Positions 8,153 to 14,957 of a stretch of 35,147 nt of DNA are shown here, piece after piece. The stretch is from CAYZWU01 sp964482235 (GTDB lineage: Bacteria; Planctomycetota; B15-G4; CAYZWU01). A model generated the notes under the pieces. The model was not told the origin of the DNA. It worked only from the letters and a program-made list of their open reading frames with translations, and searched no databases. The stretch spans positions 1 to 35,147 of the forward strand of contig CAYZWU010000055.1 of NCBI GenBank assembly GCA_964482235.1. The letters are read 5' to 3'. Position numbers and translations under genes: made by a program. Each line of letters opens with the position of its first letter. The stretch's first letter is position 1.

Positions 8153-8181
8153 AGGATAGAGTTGCTCATCACATATGTCAA
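8153..8181 (-). promoter_or_regulatory. Sigma70-type promoter of the biosynthetic operon
   Basis: On the minus strand TTGACA (8181-8176) is separated by exactly 17 bp from TATCCT (8158-8153). The -35 is a perfect match and the -10 a 4/6 match. Transcription would start near 8146, about 60 nt before ATG 8086. The promoter lies inside the longer reading frame from ATG 8185, which argues for the internal start. Confidence 0.6.
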
Positions 8182-8233
8182 TCATCGAATAAATATCATC
8201 TGATCAAAACACCTGATCCCAGGAACCCTTCCG

Positions 8234-8288
8234 TTCCAGCCCGTTGAATACCCGGGCAGTGATGCTATTAGCCCCCCGTTGCTGCATC
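8234..8288 (+). repeat. 55-bp direct repeat, copy 1 (copy 2 at 8389-8443)
   Basis: The 55 bases immediately before the N run are identical to the 55 bases immediately after it (8389-8443). Each begins TTCCAGCCCGTTGAATACCC and ends CCGTTGCTGCATC. The match ends precisely at both contig edges and its length equals a common de Bruijn k-mer, so it probably reflects unmerged contig overlap rather than two genomic copies. Confidence 0.85.
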
Positions 8289-8388
8289 NNNNNNNNNNNN
8301 NNNNNNNNNNNNNNNNNNNNNNNNNNNNNNNNNNNNNNNNNNNNNNNNNNNNNNNNNNNNNNNNNNNNNNNNNNNNNNNNNNNNNNNN
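8289..8388. other. Scaffold gap, 100 N
   Basis: Exactly 100 N fill this interval, the conventional placeholder for a gap of unknown size. It falls at the edge of a 23-bp tandem repeat array, which probably broke the assembly. No gene is interrupted: both flanks are intergenic between the minus-strand GNAT gene and the plus-strand VOC gene. Confidence 0.97.
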
Positions 8389-8429
8389 TTCCAGCCCGTT
8401 GAATACCCGGGCAGTGATGCTATTAGCCC

Positions 8430-8498
8430 CCCGTTGCTGCATCTTGCTGCAACCCGTTGCTGCATCTTGCTGCAACCCGTTGCTGCATCATGCTGCAA
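8430..8498 (+). repeat. Three tandem copies of a 23-bp unit
   Basis: Units at 8430-8452, 8453-8475 and 8476-8498 begin CCCGTTGCTGCATC and end TGCTGCAA; the third has one T-to-A change. Each unit contains TTGCTGCA twice (TGCTGCA after the change), 10 bp apart. More copies may lie in the adjacent gap. The array lies upstream of both divergent transcription units, so a regulator-binding or REP-like role is possible, but nothing shows it directly. It is not a CRISPR: there are no unique spacers. Confidence 0.8.
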
Positions 8499-8500
8499 CC

Positions 8501-8519
8501 CCGGAACTTCCCGTTCCGG
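8501..8519 (+). other. Small hairpin next to the tandem repeat
   Basis: CCGGAAC (8501-8507) and GTTCCGG (8513-8519) form a perfect 7-bp stem around a 5-nt loop directly after the tandem array. There is no T tract, so it is not a standard intrinsic terminator. It may be part of a dispersed repeat element. Confidence 0.5.
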
Positions 8520-8569
8520 AATTCCCCGTCGTCGTGGAACTCGTCACGAGATTCCTTCGATTGCCGTAA

Positions 8570-8598
8570 TTGAACAACCTCGGGCTGAACGGAACAAT
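8570..8598 (+). promoter_or_regulatory. Possible promoter of the VOC gene
   Basis: TTGAAC (8570-8575) and AACAAT (8593-8598) are 17 bp apart, each 4/6 to the sigma70 consensus. The predicted start would lie about 25 bp before ATG 8630. It is plausible by position but the match is only moderate. Confidence 0.35.
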
Positions 8599-8629
8599 AG
8601 GCCCGACACCAGGAAGACAGGAGATAAAG

Positions 8630-9130
8630 ATGTCAGAAAAAGTAAGCCCCGTGCCGGAGGGATTCCGTACCGTGACCCCCCATCTCATCGTCAAGGGCGT
8701 TGCCGAAGCTCTCGACTTCTATGCGAGCGCCTTTGGAGCCGAGGAAATCCTCCGCATGCCCGGTCCGGACGGCCAGACGGTGATGCATGCCGAGATCAAG
8801 ATCGGCGACTCGATGATCATGATGTGCGAGGAGCACCCCGATATGGGCGCTCGGTCTCCCGTGTCAACGGGCGGCACTCCCGTCACGATCCACCTCTACG
8901 TGGATAACGCCGACACCTTCCAGGCCCGGGCCGTGGCTGCCGGCGCCAGCGAAGCCATGCCGGTTCAGGAGACGTTCTGGGGAGATCGCTATGGCAAGGT
9001 CGTGGACCCCTTCGGCCACAACTGGTCGATCGCCACCCACGTGGAAGACCTGAGCCCCGAGGAGATCGGCAAGCGTTGTGCCGAGACCTTCGGCGACGGC
9101 GGCTGCGCCCACTCCGGCAAGGATAGCTAG
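8630..9130 (+). CDS. VOC-family protein, PhnB/glyoxalase-like
   Basis: This 166-aa protein is of the vicinal-oxygen-chelate fold. It has the PhnB-like features VTPHLIVKGVAEALDFYASAFGAEE, HAEIKIGDSMIMMCEE, and the C-terminal GDRYGKVVDPFGHNWSIATHVEDLSPEEI. ATG 8630 has AGGAG 6 bp upstream; an earlier in-frame TTG at 8570 overlaps the promoter. VOC proteins include glyoxalases, dioxygenases and resistance proteins; PhnB-like members mostly have no known reaction. The C-terminal tail FGDGGCAHSGKDS is short and Gly/Cys-containing. It appears to be a single-gene unit, with a long hairpin after it. Confidence 0.88.
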   Translation: MSEKVSPVPEGFRTVTPHLIVKGVAEALDFYASAFGAEEILRMPGPDGQTVMHAEIKIGDSMIMMCEEHPDMGARSPVSTGGTPVTIHLYVDNADTFQARAVAAGASEAMPVQETFWGDRYGKVVDPFGHNWSIATHVEDLSPEEIGKRCAETFGDGGCAHSGKDS

Positions 9131-9200
9131 CAGCCTCCTTTGCTGTGCCGATCCGTCGATTGCGCTCATCCTTCGATTCAGCGATAATCGACCGCCGTGC

Positions 9201-9237
9201 CTGATCGAGATCTGCCCTCGCGGCAGACCTCGATCAG
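9201..9237 (+). terminator. Long hairpin after the VOC gene
   Basis: CTGATCGAG-A-TCTGCC (9201-9216) pairs with GGCAGA-C-CTCGATCAG (9222-9237): 15 base pairs with one A/C mismatch and a 5-nt loop. It starts 70 bp after the VOC stop. There is no T run, so an intrinsic terminator is not certain; it could act in either direction or stabilise the transcript's 3' end. Confidence 0.5.
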
Positions 9238-9328
9238 ATCGGGAGCCGGCATCGGCTGCCCCGTTCGAAGATCGTGCGTCAATCCTCTTTCCCGGAGCAG
9301 GAAAAGAGCTTTCCCATGGGAGGGAAAG

Positions 9329-9829
9329 GTGAAGATCAGGCAGTACCAGCCATCTGACCTCCCTTCATGCCGATCCCTCTGGGCCGAGATGGTCGAGAGG
9401 CACAGGGATGTGTACGGCGATCCGTCGATCGGCGGAGACGATCCGGGTCTCGAGTTCGACTGCCACCTGGAACGGGTGGGAGCCGGCAAGGTCTGGCTGG
9501 CCGAGATGGACGGCGAGGTCGCCGGGCTCGTTTCCCTGATCACGGACAGCGAGCAGGCTGAAGTGGATCCGCTCGTGGTATCGCAGCGATTCCGCAGCCG
9601 GGGAATCGGCCGACGCCTTCTCGACAGGATGGTCGAGGAAGCACGCAAGCTCGGCATACTCTGCCTCTACGTGAGGCCGGTGGCGCGCAACAGGGACGCC
9701 GTCTCCTTTTATCACCGGGCCGGTTTCAAGACGATCGGCCACCTCCAGCTCTTCCAGTGGCTGGGACCTTCCGAGCCGGGACAGTGGAAGCCCGGTCCGG
9801 AAATCTTCGGGCTGCCCTTCGACTACTGA
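9329..9829 (+). CDS. GNAT-family N-acetyltransferase
   Basis: The product is about 166 aa, starting VKIRQYQPSD from GTG 9329 with GGGAGGG 4 bp upstream. The acetyl-CoA loop (RFRSRGIGRRLLDRMVEEA) matches motif A, Q/RxxGxG/A, and LYVRPVARNRDAVSFYHRAGFKTIG is motif B, both clear. Upstream in-frame codons from ATG 9197 look non-coding because they contain the hairpin. Substrate not predictable. It is 42 bp upstream of the membrane Fe-S gene and may be co-transcribed. Confidence 0.85.
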   Translation: MKIRQYQPSDLPSCRSLWAEMVERHRDVYGDPSIGGDDPGLEFDCHLERVGAGKVWLAEMDGEVAGLVSLITDSEQAEVDPLVVSQRFRSRGIGRRLLDRMVEEARKLGILCLYVRPVARNRDAVSFYHRAGFKTIGHLQLFQWLGPSEPGQWKPGPEIFGLPFDY

Positions 9830-9871
9830 TGCCGATCCTCCGAGGCCGCTTTTTGCGAGGGAAATGAATCG

Positions 9872-11281
9872 ATGAAGTATGCCGGCAGGATCCGCTTCGA
9901 CCTCTTGGCCCAGGGACCGATCAGGAAAGTGCTCCTCTGGCCGGGATTCCCGGTCGTGTTCCAGGCAGCCGTCCTGGTCTGCCTCTTTCTCCTCGTTGCA
10001 AACGGCTTGGGCGTGGGCCGCGGCAGGCCGATGGACGAGCTCATGACCCTTCGCAAGACCAACCTGACCACCCTGGTCGTCTGGGGGCTCTGGTGGCCCG
10101 GCATGATCGCCGTGACCCTGCTCCTCGGACGGGCTTGGTGCACGGTCTGCCCCATGGAGCTGGTTCACAGGATCGGCGACGCCGTTGCCCGGCGCATCGG
10201 CTGGCCCCGCGCGCGGCTCGGGGCGGTCCTCCGCGGCGGGTGGTTCGTTCTCCTCGGCTACCTGGCCCTTCAGGTCCTGATCGCAGGCATCGCCCTGCAT
10301 CGAGTCCCACACTACACTTCTTGGCTCCTTCTCTGCCTCATCGGACTCGCCCTGGCAGCCGGCTTCCTGTTCCGGGAGCCGCGCTCGTTCTGCACCGCCT
10401 TCTGTCCCGCCGCGGCCCTGCTGTCCGTTTACAGCCGCTTCACTCCGGTCCGGCTCGATGTGCGGGACGAATCGGTCTGCGGGAGCTGCTCCACCAGGGA
10501 CTGCATGAAACCGGACAACCTCTACCGGTTCGATGGCCGGAGCTGCCCCTCCCTGATCCGCCCCGATCGCCATCGCCAGTCCGACGGCTGCGTCGTCTGC
10601 GTGCAGTGCGCCAAGGCCTGCCCTCATGACAACGTGGGGATAGGCCTGATGAACAAGGGGGCTCCATCGAGGCGCCACCGGATGCTCAGGCCCTTCGAGG
10701 CCGTCTTCGTCCTGATCGCGGCAGGATTCGTTTCTCACGAGGTGATCAACGAGGTGAAGTGGCTGGACCGCATCTTTCATTTCGTGCCCGAGCAGCTTCA
10801 CGCCGCCTTCCCGTTCATGACCTTCCGACTCCACGAGGCGTTCTGGTACCTCCTCCTCTTTCCTCTCCTGGTCTGGGCCGTCGTGGCAGCCATCGGCTAT
10901 CTTTCGGGCCACCGCGCCGGCCTGAAGAAGTTCCTTCTCGCTGCTGCCACCGGCGCAGCTCCCGTTGTGGCCGTGGCCCATCTCTCCAAGGCAGCGGCGA
11001 AGATCGCCGGCTGGGGAGGCTACCTCCCTCTCGCCGCGGCCGATCCCAACGGCGAATCCACCTTCGACAGGATCTCGACGCATCTCATCGATGCTCCGAC
11101 GCGTCTGGCCGATCTTTCCATCGTCGGCATGGCCATGCTCGTTGCCATTCTCTGGATCACCTGGCTGGGATGGAAGTGGTCGCGGACGGCGGCAGCCGAC
11201 CTTCTGCATGCGGCGAGAACGGGGCTGGCCTTCACGGCGGTCCTCTACGCAGCTGTTCTGGTCGTATGGTGCCTGACATGA
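9872..11281 (+). CDS. NapH/NosR/YccM-like membrane 4Fe-4S polyferredoxin
   Basis: The 469-aa protein has eight or so hydrophobic segments (for example residues about 27-46, 65-87, 124-143 and 148-168). Two membrane-edge motifs, WCTVCPMEL and FCTAFCPAAALL, are typical of NapH/NosR/CcoG proteins. A soluble loop carries CGSCSTRDC and a complete ferredoxin motif CVVCVQCAKACPHDNVG (C-x2-C-x2-C-x3-CP). More membrane helices follow, more than in NapH. Such proteins pass electrons from the quinone pool or a flavoprotein to a periplasmic or membrane enzyme. No recognisable partner reductase is adjacent, so the acceptor is unknown. Confidence 0.85.
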   Translation: MKYAGRIRFDLLAQGPIRKVLLWPGFPVVFQAAVLVCLFLLVANGLGVGRGRPMDELMTLRKTNLTTLVVWGLWWPGMIAVTLLLGRAWCTVCPMELVHRIGDAVARRIGWPRARLGAVLRGGWFVLLGYLALQVLIAGIALHRVPHYTSWLLLCLIGLALAAGFLFREPRSFCTAFCPAAALLSVYSRFTPVRLDVRDESVCGSCSTRDCMKPDNLYRFDGRSCPSLIRPDRHRQSDGCVVCVQCAKACPHDNVGIGLMNKGAPSRRHRMLRPFEAVFVLIAAGFVSHEVINEVKWLDRIFHFVPEQLHAAFPFMTFRLHEAFWYLLLFPLLVWAVVAAIGYLSGHRAGLKKFLLAAATGAAPVVAVAHLSKAAAKIAGWGGYLPLAAADPNGESTFDRISTHLIDAPTRLADLSIVGMAMLVAILWITWLGWKWSRTAAADLLHAARTGLAFTAVLYAAVLVVWCLT

Positions 11282-11335
11282 ACGGAATTCCCGGTGGCCT
11301 GAGCCGGAGATTTTTGACAGATTCATGAATTCACT

Positions 11336-11370
11336 GCGCGGCCGGAGAAGGGCCTCTCGGCGGGCCGCGC
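11336..11370 (+). terminator. GC-rich hairpin after the Fe-S membrane gene
   Basis: GCGCGGCC (11336-11343) pairs perfectly with GGCCGCGC (11363-11370). The intervening loop can add GAGA/TCTC pairs, giving a long stable stem 54 bp after the stop and 26 bp before the PhzF-like start. There is no T tract. It may be a terminator or a 5'-leader structure of the next gene. Confidence 0.4.
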
Positions 11371-11396
11371 ACGAAAGACAACAGGGAGAGATGGTC

Positions 11397-12182
11397 ATGA
11401 GACTTCCCCTATTCCAGGTCGACGCGTTCACGAGCCGTCTTTTCGGCGGGAATCCTGCAGCCGTCGTGCCGCTCGAGGCCTGGCTGCCCGATCCGGTTCT
11501 CCAGTCGATCGCCCTGGAGAACAACCTGTCGGAGACGGCATTCGCCGTCCCGCGGGGAGATTTCTTCGAGCTCCGGTGGTTCACACCCCTCGTGGAGGTG
11601 GATCTCTGCGGCCATGCCACGCTGGCCACGGCCTACGTCCTCTTCGAGGAGGGGAGGGTCCGGGGTGACACGGTGCGGTTCGAGGCGAAGAGCGGCAGCC
11701 TGGCCGTCACACGATCCGGTTCGCGGCTGATCCTGGACTTCCCGTCGCGGCCGCCCGAACCGGCTTCCTGCCCCGACGAGCTGGTCAAGGCCCTGGGAAC
11801 CCGGCCGAAGGAGGTTCACGGATCGCGCGACCTTCTGGTCCTCTTCGAAACCGAGGATGCCGTCGCCGCGCTCGATCCCGACTTCCAGGCCCTGGGAGCC
11901 CTCGACTACTTTGCCGTGATCGCAACGGCGCCGGGGCGGAACGTCGACTTCGTCTCGCGCTTCTTTGCACCGCGCGTCGGAGTTCCCGAGGATCCCGTGA
12001 CGGGTTCGGCTCACTGCACGCTCGTTCCGTTCTGGTCGGCCAGGCTCGGCAAGAAGAAGCTTCACACCCATCAGATCTCGAAGCGGGGCGGCGAGCTCTT
12101 CTGCGAGGACCGCGCTGATCGCGTGTCCATCGGCGGCGAAGCCGTGCTCTATCTTCGCGGCGAGATCACCGTGCCGGATTAG
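11397..12182 (+). CDS. PhzF-family isomerase/epimerase-like protein
   Basis: This is a 261-aa two-lobed diaminopimelate-epimerase-like protein. The start region FQVDAFTSRLFGGNPAAVV, the catalytic glutamate Glu46 in LSETAFAV, DLCGHATLATAYVL, and DPVTGSAHCTL are all hallmark PhzF motifs. ATG 11397 is chosen over ATG 11391 and an ATG 72 bp further upstream because GGAG is 8 bp away. In phenazine makers PhzF isomerises a dihydro-hydroxyanthranilate; most homologues outside phenazine clusters have unknown substrates. No other phz gene is nearby, so a phenazine role is unlikely. Confidence 0.9.
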   Translation: MRLPLFQVDAFTSRLFGGNPAAVVPLEAWLPDPVLQSIALENNLSETAFAVPRGDFFELRWFTPLVEVDLCGHATLATAYVLFEEGRVRGDTVRFEAKSGSLAVTRSGSRLILDFPSRPPEPASCPDELVKALGTRPKEVHGSRDLLVLFETEDAVAALDPDFQALGALDYFAVIATAPGRNVDFVSRFFAPRVGVPEDPVTGSAHCTLVPFWSARLGKKKLHTHQISKRGGELFCEDRADRVSIGGEAVLYLRGEITVPD

Positions 12183-12268
12183 CAGGCGGCAGAAAGGCCG
12201 GGGCACGAGAGGATGGCGGCCGGGATTTCCCGCAACGACCCGGATCGATCTTCTGGAGCGTTGGCCGC

Positions 12269-12297
12269 TTGACGGGAAATCGACTTTTGCCTAGGCT
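12269..12297 (+). promoter_or_regulatory. Possible promoter of sulfatase-lipoprotein pair
   Basis: TTGACG (12269-12274) is followed after 17 bp by TAGGCT (12292-12297), giving 5/6 and 3/6 matches. It lies in the 232-bp gap upstream of the sulfatase gene, about 120 bp before its ATG. The intervening leader contains a hairpin at 12348-12367. Confidence 0.35.
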
Positions 12298-12347
12298 CAT
12301 GCAAAACAACTTCTCCGTGCCGGTCATCCCGGCCGGGAGCGGTTGAC

Positions 12348-12367
12348 GTCGCCTGACAGCAGGCGAC
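12348..12367 (+). other. Perfect 8-bp leader hairpin before the sulfatase
   Basis: GTCGCCTG (12348-12355) pairs perfectly with CAGGCGAC (12360-12367) around ACAG. It is 47 bp before the sulfatase ATG, between the likely promoter and the ribosome-binding site. It could be an operator or an RNA leader structure; nothing decides between them. Confidence 0.45.
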
Positions 12368-12414
12368 GACCGGAGAAATTCGATATATCAACGCAGCAAG
12401 AAGGAAACTGAAGC

Positions 12415-13854
12415 ATGCCCACCAACACCAGACGCGATTTCCTGAAAGTGGTCGGCCTGGGCGCCCTGTCCGCGAGCCTGTCCGGTTTTCCGCTCTCAGC
12501 AGGAAGCGAAGATGGGAAACGGCCCAACATCCTCTTCATCATGTCCGACGATCATGCCGCGCATGCCCTCAGCTGCTACGGCAGCCGGATCAACAGGACG
12601 CCCAACCTCGACCGGCTCGCGAGCGAGGGAATGCGGTTCGGCAACTGCTTCTGCACGAACAGCCTCGGCGCACCCAGCCGGGCAGTCATCCTCACCGGCA
12701 AGTACAGCCATATCAACGGGGTCATTGCCAGCAACACGGCTTTCGACGGGAGCCGGCAGACCGTGGCGAAGCTCCTTCAGAAAGCAGGCTACGAAACAGC
12801 CTTGATCGGGAAGTGGCTGCTCAGGAAAAAGCCCACCGGCTTCGATCACTGGGAGACCCTGCTGGGCCACGGCTCCTATCACAACCCCCTGTTCAACGTC
12901 GGTGGAAAGAAGACACCCCACGAAGGATACGTCACCGACATCATCACGGACAAGACGATCGCCTGGCTGGATCAACGCCAGGGCGACAGACCGTTCTTCC
13001 TCATGTGCCATCACGCCGCGCCTCACAGGAACTGGCAGTCCGACGAGAAGCACGCATCGATGTACGACAAGGATTCGATCCCCTTGCCCGACACTCTCTT
13101 CGACGACTACAGCACGCGCTGCAGGGGGGCCTCCGAGCAGAATATGAAGATCCTCGACAACCTCACCGTCAGGGACGTGAAGAGCGAATGGTCCGATGAT
13201 CTCAACGAGAGGAAGCTGACGATCTGGAAGTACCAGCGGTTCATCAAGGACTACCTCCGCTGCGTCGCCTCGGTGGACGACAACGTGGGCCGGCTGCTGG
13301 ACTATCTCGACGAGAAGGGACTTTCCGGGAACACGATTGTGGTCTACACGTCCGACCAGGGATACTTCCTCGGCGATCACGGCTGGTTCGAGAAACGGTT
13401 CATGTACGAGGAGTCGATCAGAATCCCTCTGCTCATCCGATATCCGGGTGTGGTGAAACCCGGTTCGGAAAGCGATTCTTTTGTAATGAACCTCGACTTT
13501 GCCGAGACGTTCATCGAATGTGCCGGCGCCGGCATACCGATCGACATGCAGGGCAGGAGCTTCCTGCCGATCCTCTCGGGCCGGACGCCGAGCAACTGGC
13601 GCACCTCGATCTATTATCATTATCACGAGTCTCCCGGGAACTTCGGGGTGCGGAGCCATTACGGCATCAGGACCGGACGGCACAAGCTGATCCACTTCTG
13701 CAGCGACATTGACGACTGGGAGCTCTTCGATCTGGAAAAGGATCCGCACGAGCTGAACAACATCTACGCCGATCCGGAAAATACCGGGCTCGTCGCGGAG
13801 CTGAAAGCCGAACTCGACGACCTGCGCAAGCGGTACAAGGTCTCGGGCCGTTGA
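12415..13854 (+). CDS. Tat-exported S1-type sulfatase homologue lacking the nucleophile cysteine
   Basis: The 479-aa protein starts at ATG 12415 with AAGGAA 8 bp upstream. A twin-arginine signal (TRRDFLKVVGLGALSASL) is followed by the alkaline-phosphatase-fold start PNILFIMSDDHAAHALSCYG with metal Asp45/46. The second metal site is in TSDQGYFLGDHGWFEKR. The sulfatase signature, normally C-x-P-S-R, reads GAPSR with Gly85 where the formylglycine precursor Cys should be; the codon is GGC at 12667-12669. Without that residue, sulfate-ester hydrolysis by the normal mechanism is not expected, unless a TGC-to-GGC sequencing error is present. It forms a two-gene unit with the ExbD-like gene 22 bp downstream. 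Confidence 0.88.
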   Translation: MPTNTRRDFLKVVGLGALSASLSGFPLSAGSEDGKRPNILFIMSDDHAAHALSCYGSRINRTPNLDRLASEGMRFGNCFCTNSLGAPSRAVILTGKYSHINGVIASNTAFDGSRQTVAKLLQKAGYETALIGKWLLRKKPTGFDHWETLLGHGSYHNPLFNVGGKKTPHEGYVTDIITDKTIAWLDQRQGDRPFFLMCHHAAPHRNWQSDEKHASMYDKDSIPLPDTLFDDYSTRCRGASEQNMKILDNLTVRDVKSEWSDDLNERKLTIWKYQRFIKDYLRCVASVDDNVGRLLDYLDEKGLSGNTIVVYTSDQGYFLGDHGWFEKRFMYEESIRIPLLIRYPGVVKPGSESDSFVMNLDFAETFIECAGAGIPIDMQGRSFLPILSGRTPSNWRTSIYYHYHESPGNFGVRSHYGIRTGRHKLIHFCSDIDDWELFDLEKDPHELNNIYADPENTGLVAELKAELDDLRKRYKVSGR

Positions 13855-13876
13855 CTGTCTGAACAGGAGATCTTCG

Positions 13877-14818
13877 ATGAACAGGAATCGCTTTTCCTCC
13901 CTTCTCCTCATTCTTCTTTTTTCCCTTGCCGCGGCGGGATCCGGCTGCTCGGACACGGAAAAGGACGACAGCCAGGGAGACGGCTCCGCTGAGGCCGCGA
14001 TCTCGGATCGGAACGACGACAAGACAGGCGACGGCAGCGACGGAGCCAGCGTCGATGCAGACGGCAACGTGTCCAGTCATGATCTGCTCGAGGAGAAGCT
14101 GGAGGATCTGACTATTCCCAGGTCCGATCTGGGCACCGAGTTGCCTGAATCCGGCGTTCTCGACAATCGCATCATCGTGAACCTCAACCGCGACTGCGAA
14201 TTCATCGTGGACGGCCGCAACTTCGGCTACGTGGGCACCGCGGAGGACGAGATCCGGGAGTATCTGACTGCAGAGACCAGGAAGAGGGAAAAAAACAAGG
14301 ACGGGACGACGGAGCTCACCCTTCTGATCCGTGCCGACGTCAACGCTCCCTTCAGCTGCGTCCAGATGATGATGCAGATCAGCGGCGAGCTGGGGATCAT
14401 GATCTACAAGATCGAGCTGGCCATCAGCGTCGACGAGGGGGAAAAGGAAGGAAAGCTGAGCGTCCAGCTTCCCAGGGACTCGGAAGAGGAAGCGACGGGC
14501 GACGCCGAGGGTGTGGAAAAACCCGAGATCGTCGAGCTCGAGGACCTGCCGAAGAAGATCGATGTCAACATCATCCGCGACAAGGCAGCGGCGGCCGGAT
14601 ACTACATCGAGATGCGCCAGGAGAATTACAGGGGCGCCGACATGATCCCGGATTTCTTCCGGGCGGTGAGCGACCTCAGGAGAAAAGTTCCGGATATCAA
14701 GGCCACCATATGGCCGCACAAGGGGGTTCAGTACGGTCATATCGTCAAGGTCGTGGACGAGCTGCTGCGAGCGGGCCTGACGCAAATCACTTTCGGCGGT
14801 ACACCGCTCGACAAGTAG
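13877..14818 (+). CDS. Exported protein with two ExbD/TolR-like domains
   Basis: The 313-aa product follows AGGAGA, 6 bp before ATG. A signal peptide (RFSSLLLILLFSLAAAGSGC) ends at a cysteine, but GSG before it is a poor lipobox. An acidic linker rich in Asp/Gly/Ser follows. Residues about 95-170 (IIVNLNRDCEFIVDG...LLIRADVNAPFSCVQMMMQIS) and about 225-310 (VNIIRDKAAAAGYYIEMRQE...HIVKVVDELLRAGLTQI) both resemble the periplasmic ExbD/TolR domain. Normal ExbD has one such domain behind a single transmembrane helix that works with ExbB. Here the domain seems doubled, with no ExbB nearby, so energy coupling is doubtful. Domain call is by pattern and moderate. Confidence 0.65.
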   Translation: MNRNRFSSLLLILLFSLAAAGSGCSDTEKDDSQGDGSAEAAISDRNDDKTGDGSDGASVDADGNVSSHDLLEEKLEDLTIPRSDLGTELPESGVLDNRIIVNLNRDCEFIVDGRNFGYVGTAEDEIREYLTAETRKREKNKDGTTELTLLIRADVNAPFSCVQMMMQISGELGIMIYKIELAISVDEGEKEGKLSVQLPRDSEEEATGDAEGVEKPEIVELEDLPKKIDVNIIRDKAAAAGYYIEMRQENYRGADMIPDFFRAVSDLRRKVPDIKATIWPHKGVQYGHIVKVVDELLRAGLTQITFGGTPLDK

Positions 14819-14868
14819 GAACCTATCGAGCGACCACACCTAAACTCATTTCATAAAATACACTTATG

Positions 14869-14897
14869 TTGCTATCAAGTAAAACCGATATATAAAT
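14869..14897 (+). promoter_or_regulatory. Promoter region of left pilin operon
   Basis: TTGCTA (14869-14874) precedes TATAAA (14891-14896) by 16 bp in an AT-rich stretch of otherwise GC-rich DNA. ACCGATATATAA at 14884-14895 recurs exactly upstream of the right-hand pilin operon (20414-20403, minus strand) at nearly the same distance from the first start codon (62 versus 59 bp). Confidence 0.6.
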
Positions 14898-14957
14898 ATA
14901 GTATTACGCCCCCTGACCGGTTCACTGCTTTGGACCTCTTGTTGGGACAGAAGATCT

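Noticed and set aside
8430..8498. CRISPR array
   Set aside because: The 23-bp units are contiguous, without spacers, and no cas gene is present.
8182..8498. Short frames across the repeat and gap (MQQDAATGCSKMQQ-type peptides)
   Set aside because: They are translations of the tandem repeat and N run, open in several frames, with no start signal.
9365..11629. Very long minus-strand reading frame (754 codons)
   Set aside because: It is antisense to the clear GNAT, Fe-S membrane and PhzF genes; high GC keeps the opposite frame open. Its translation has no recognisable motif.
11397..12182. Phenazine biosynthesis locus
   Set aside because: Only a PhzF-family gene is present; no phzA/B/C/D/E/G homologue is nearby.
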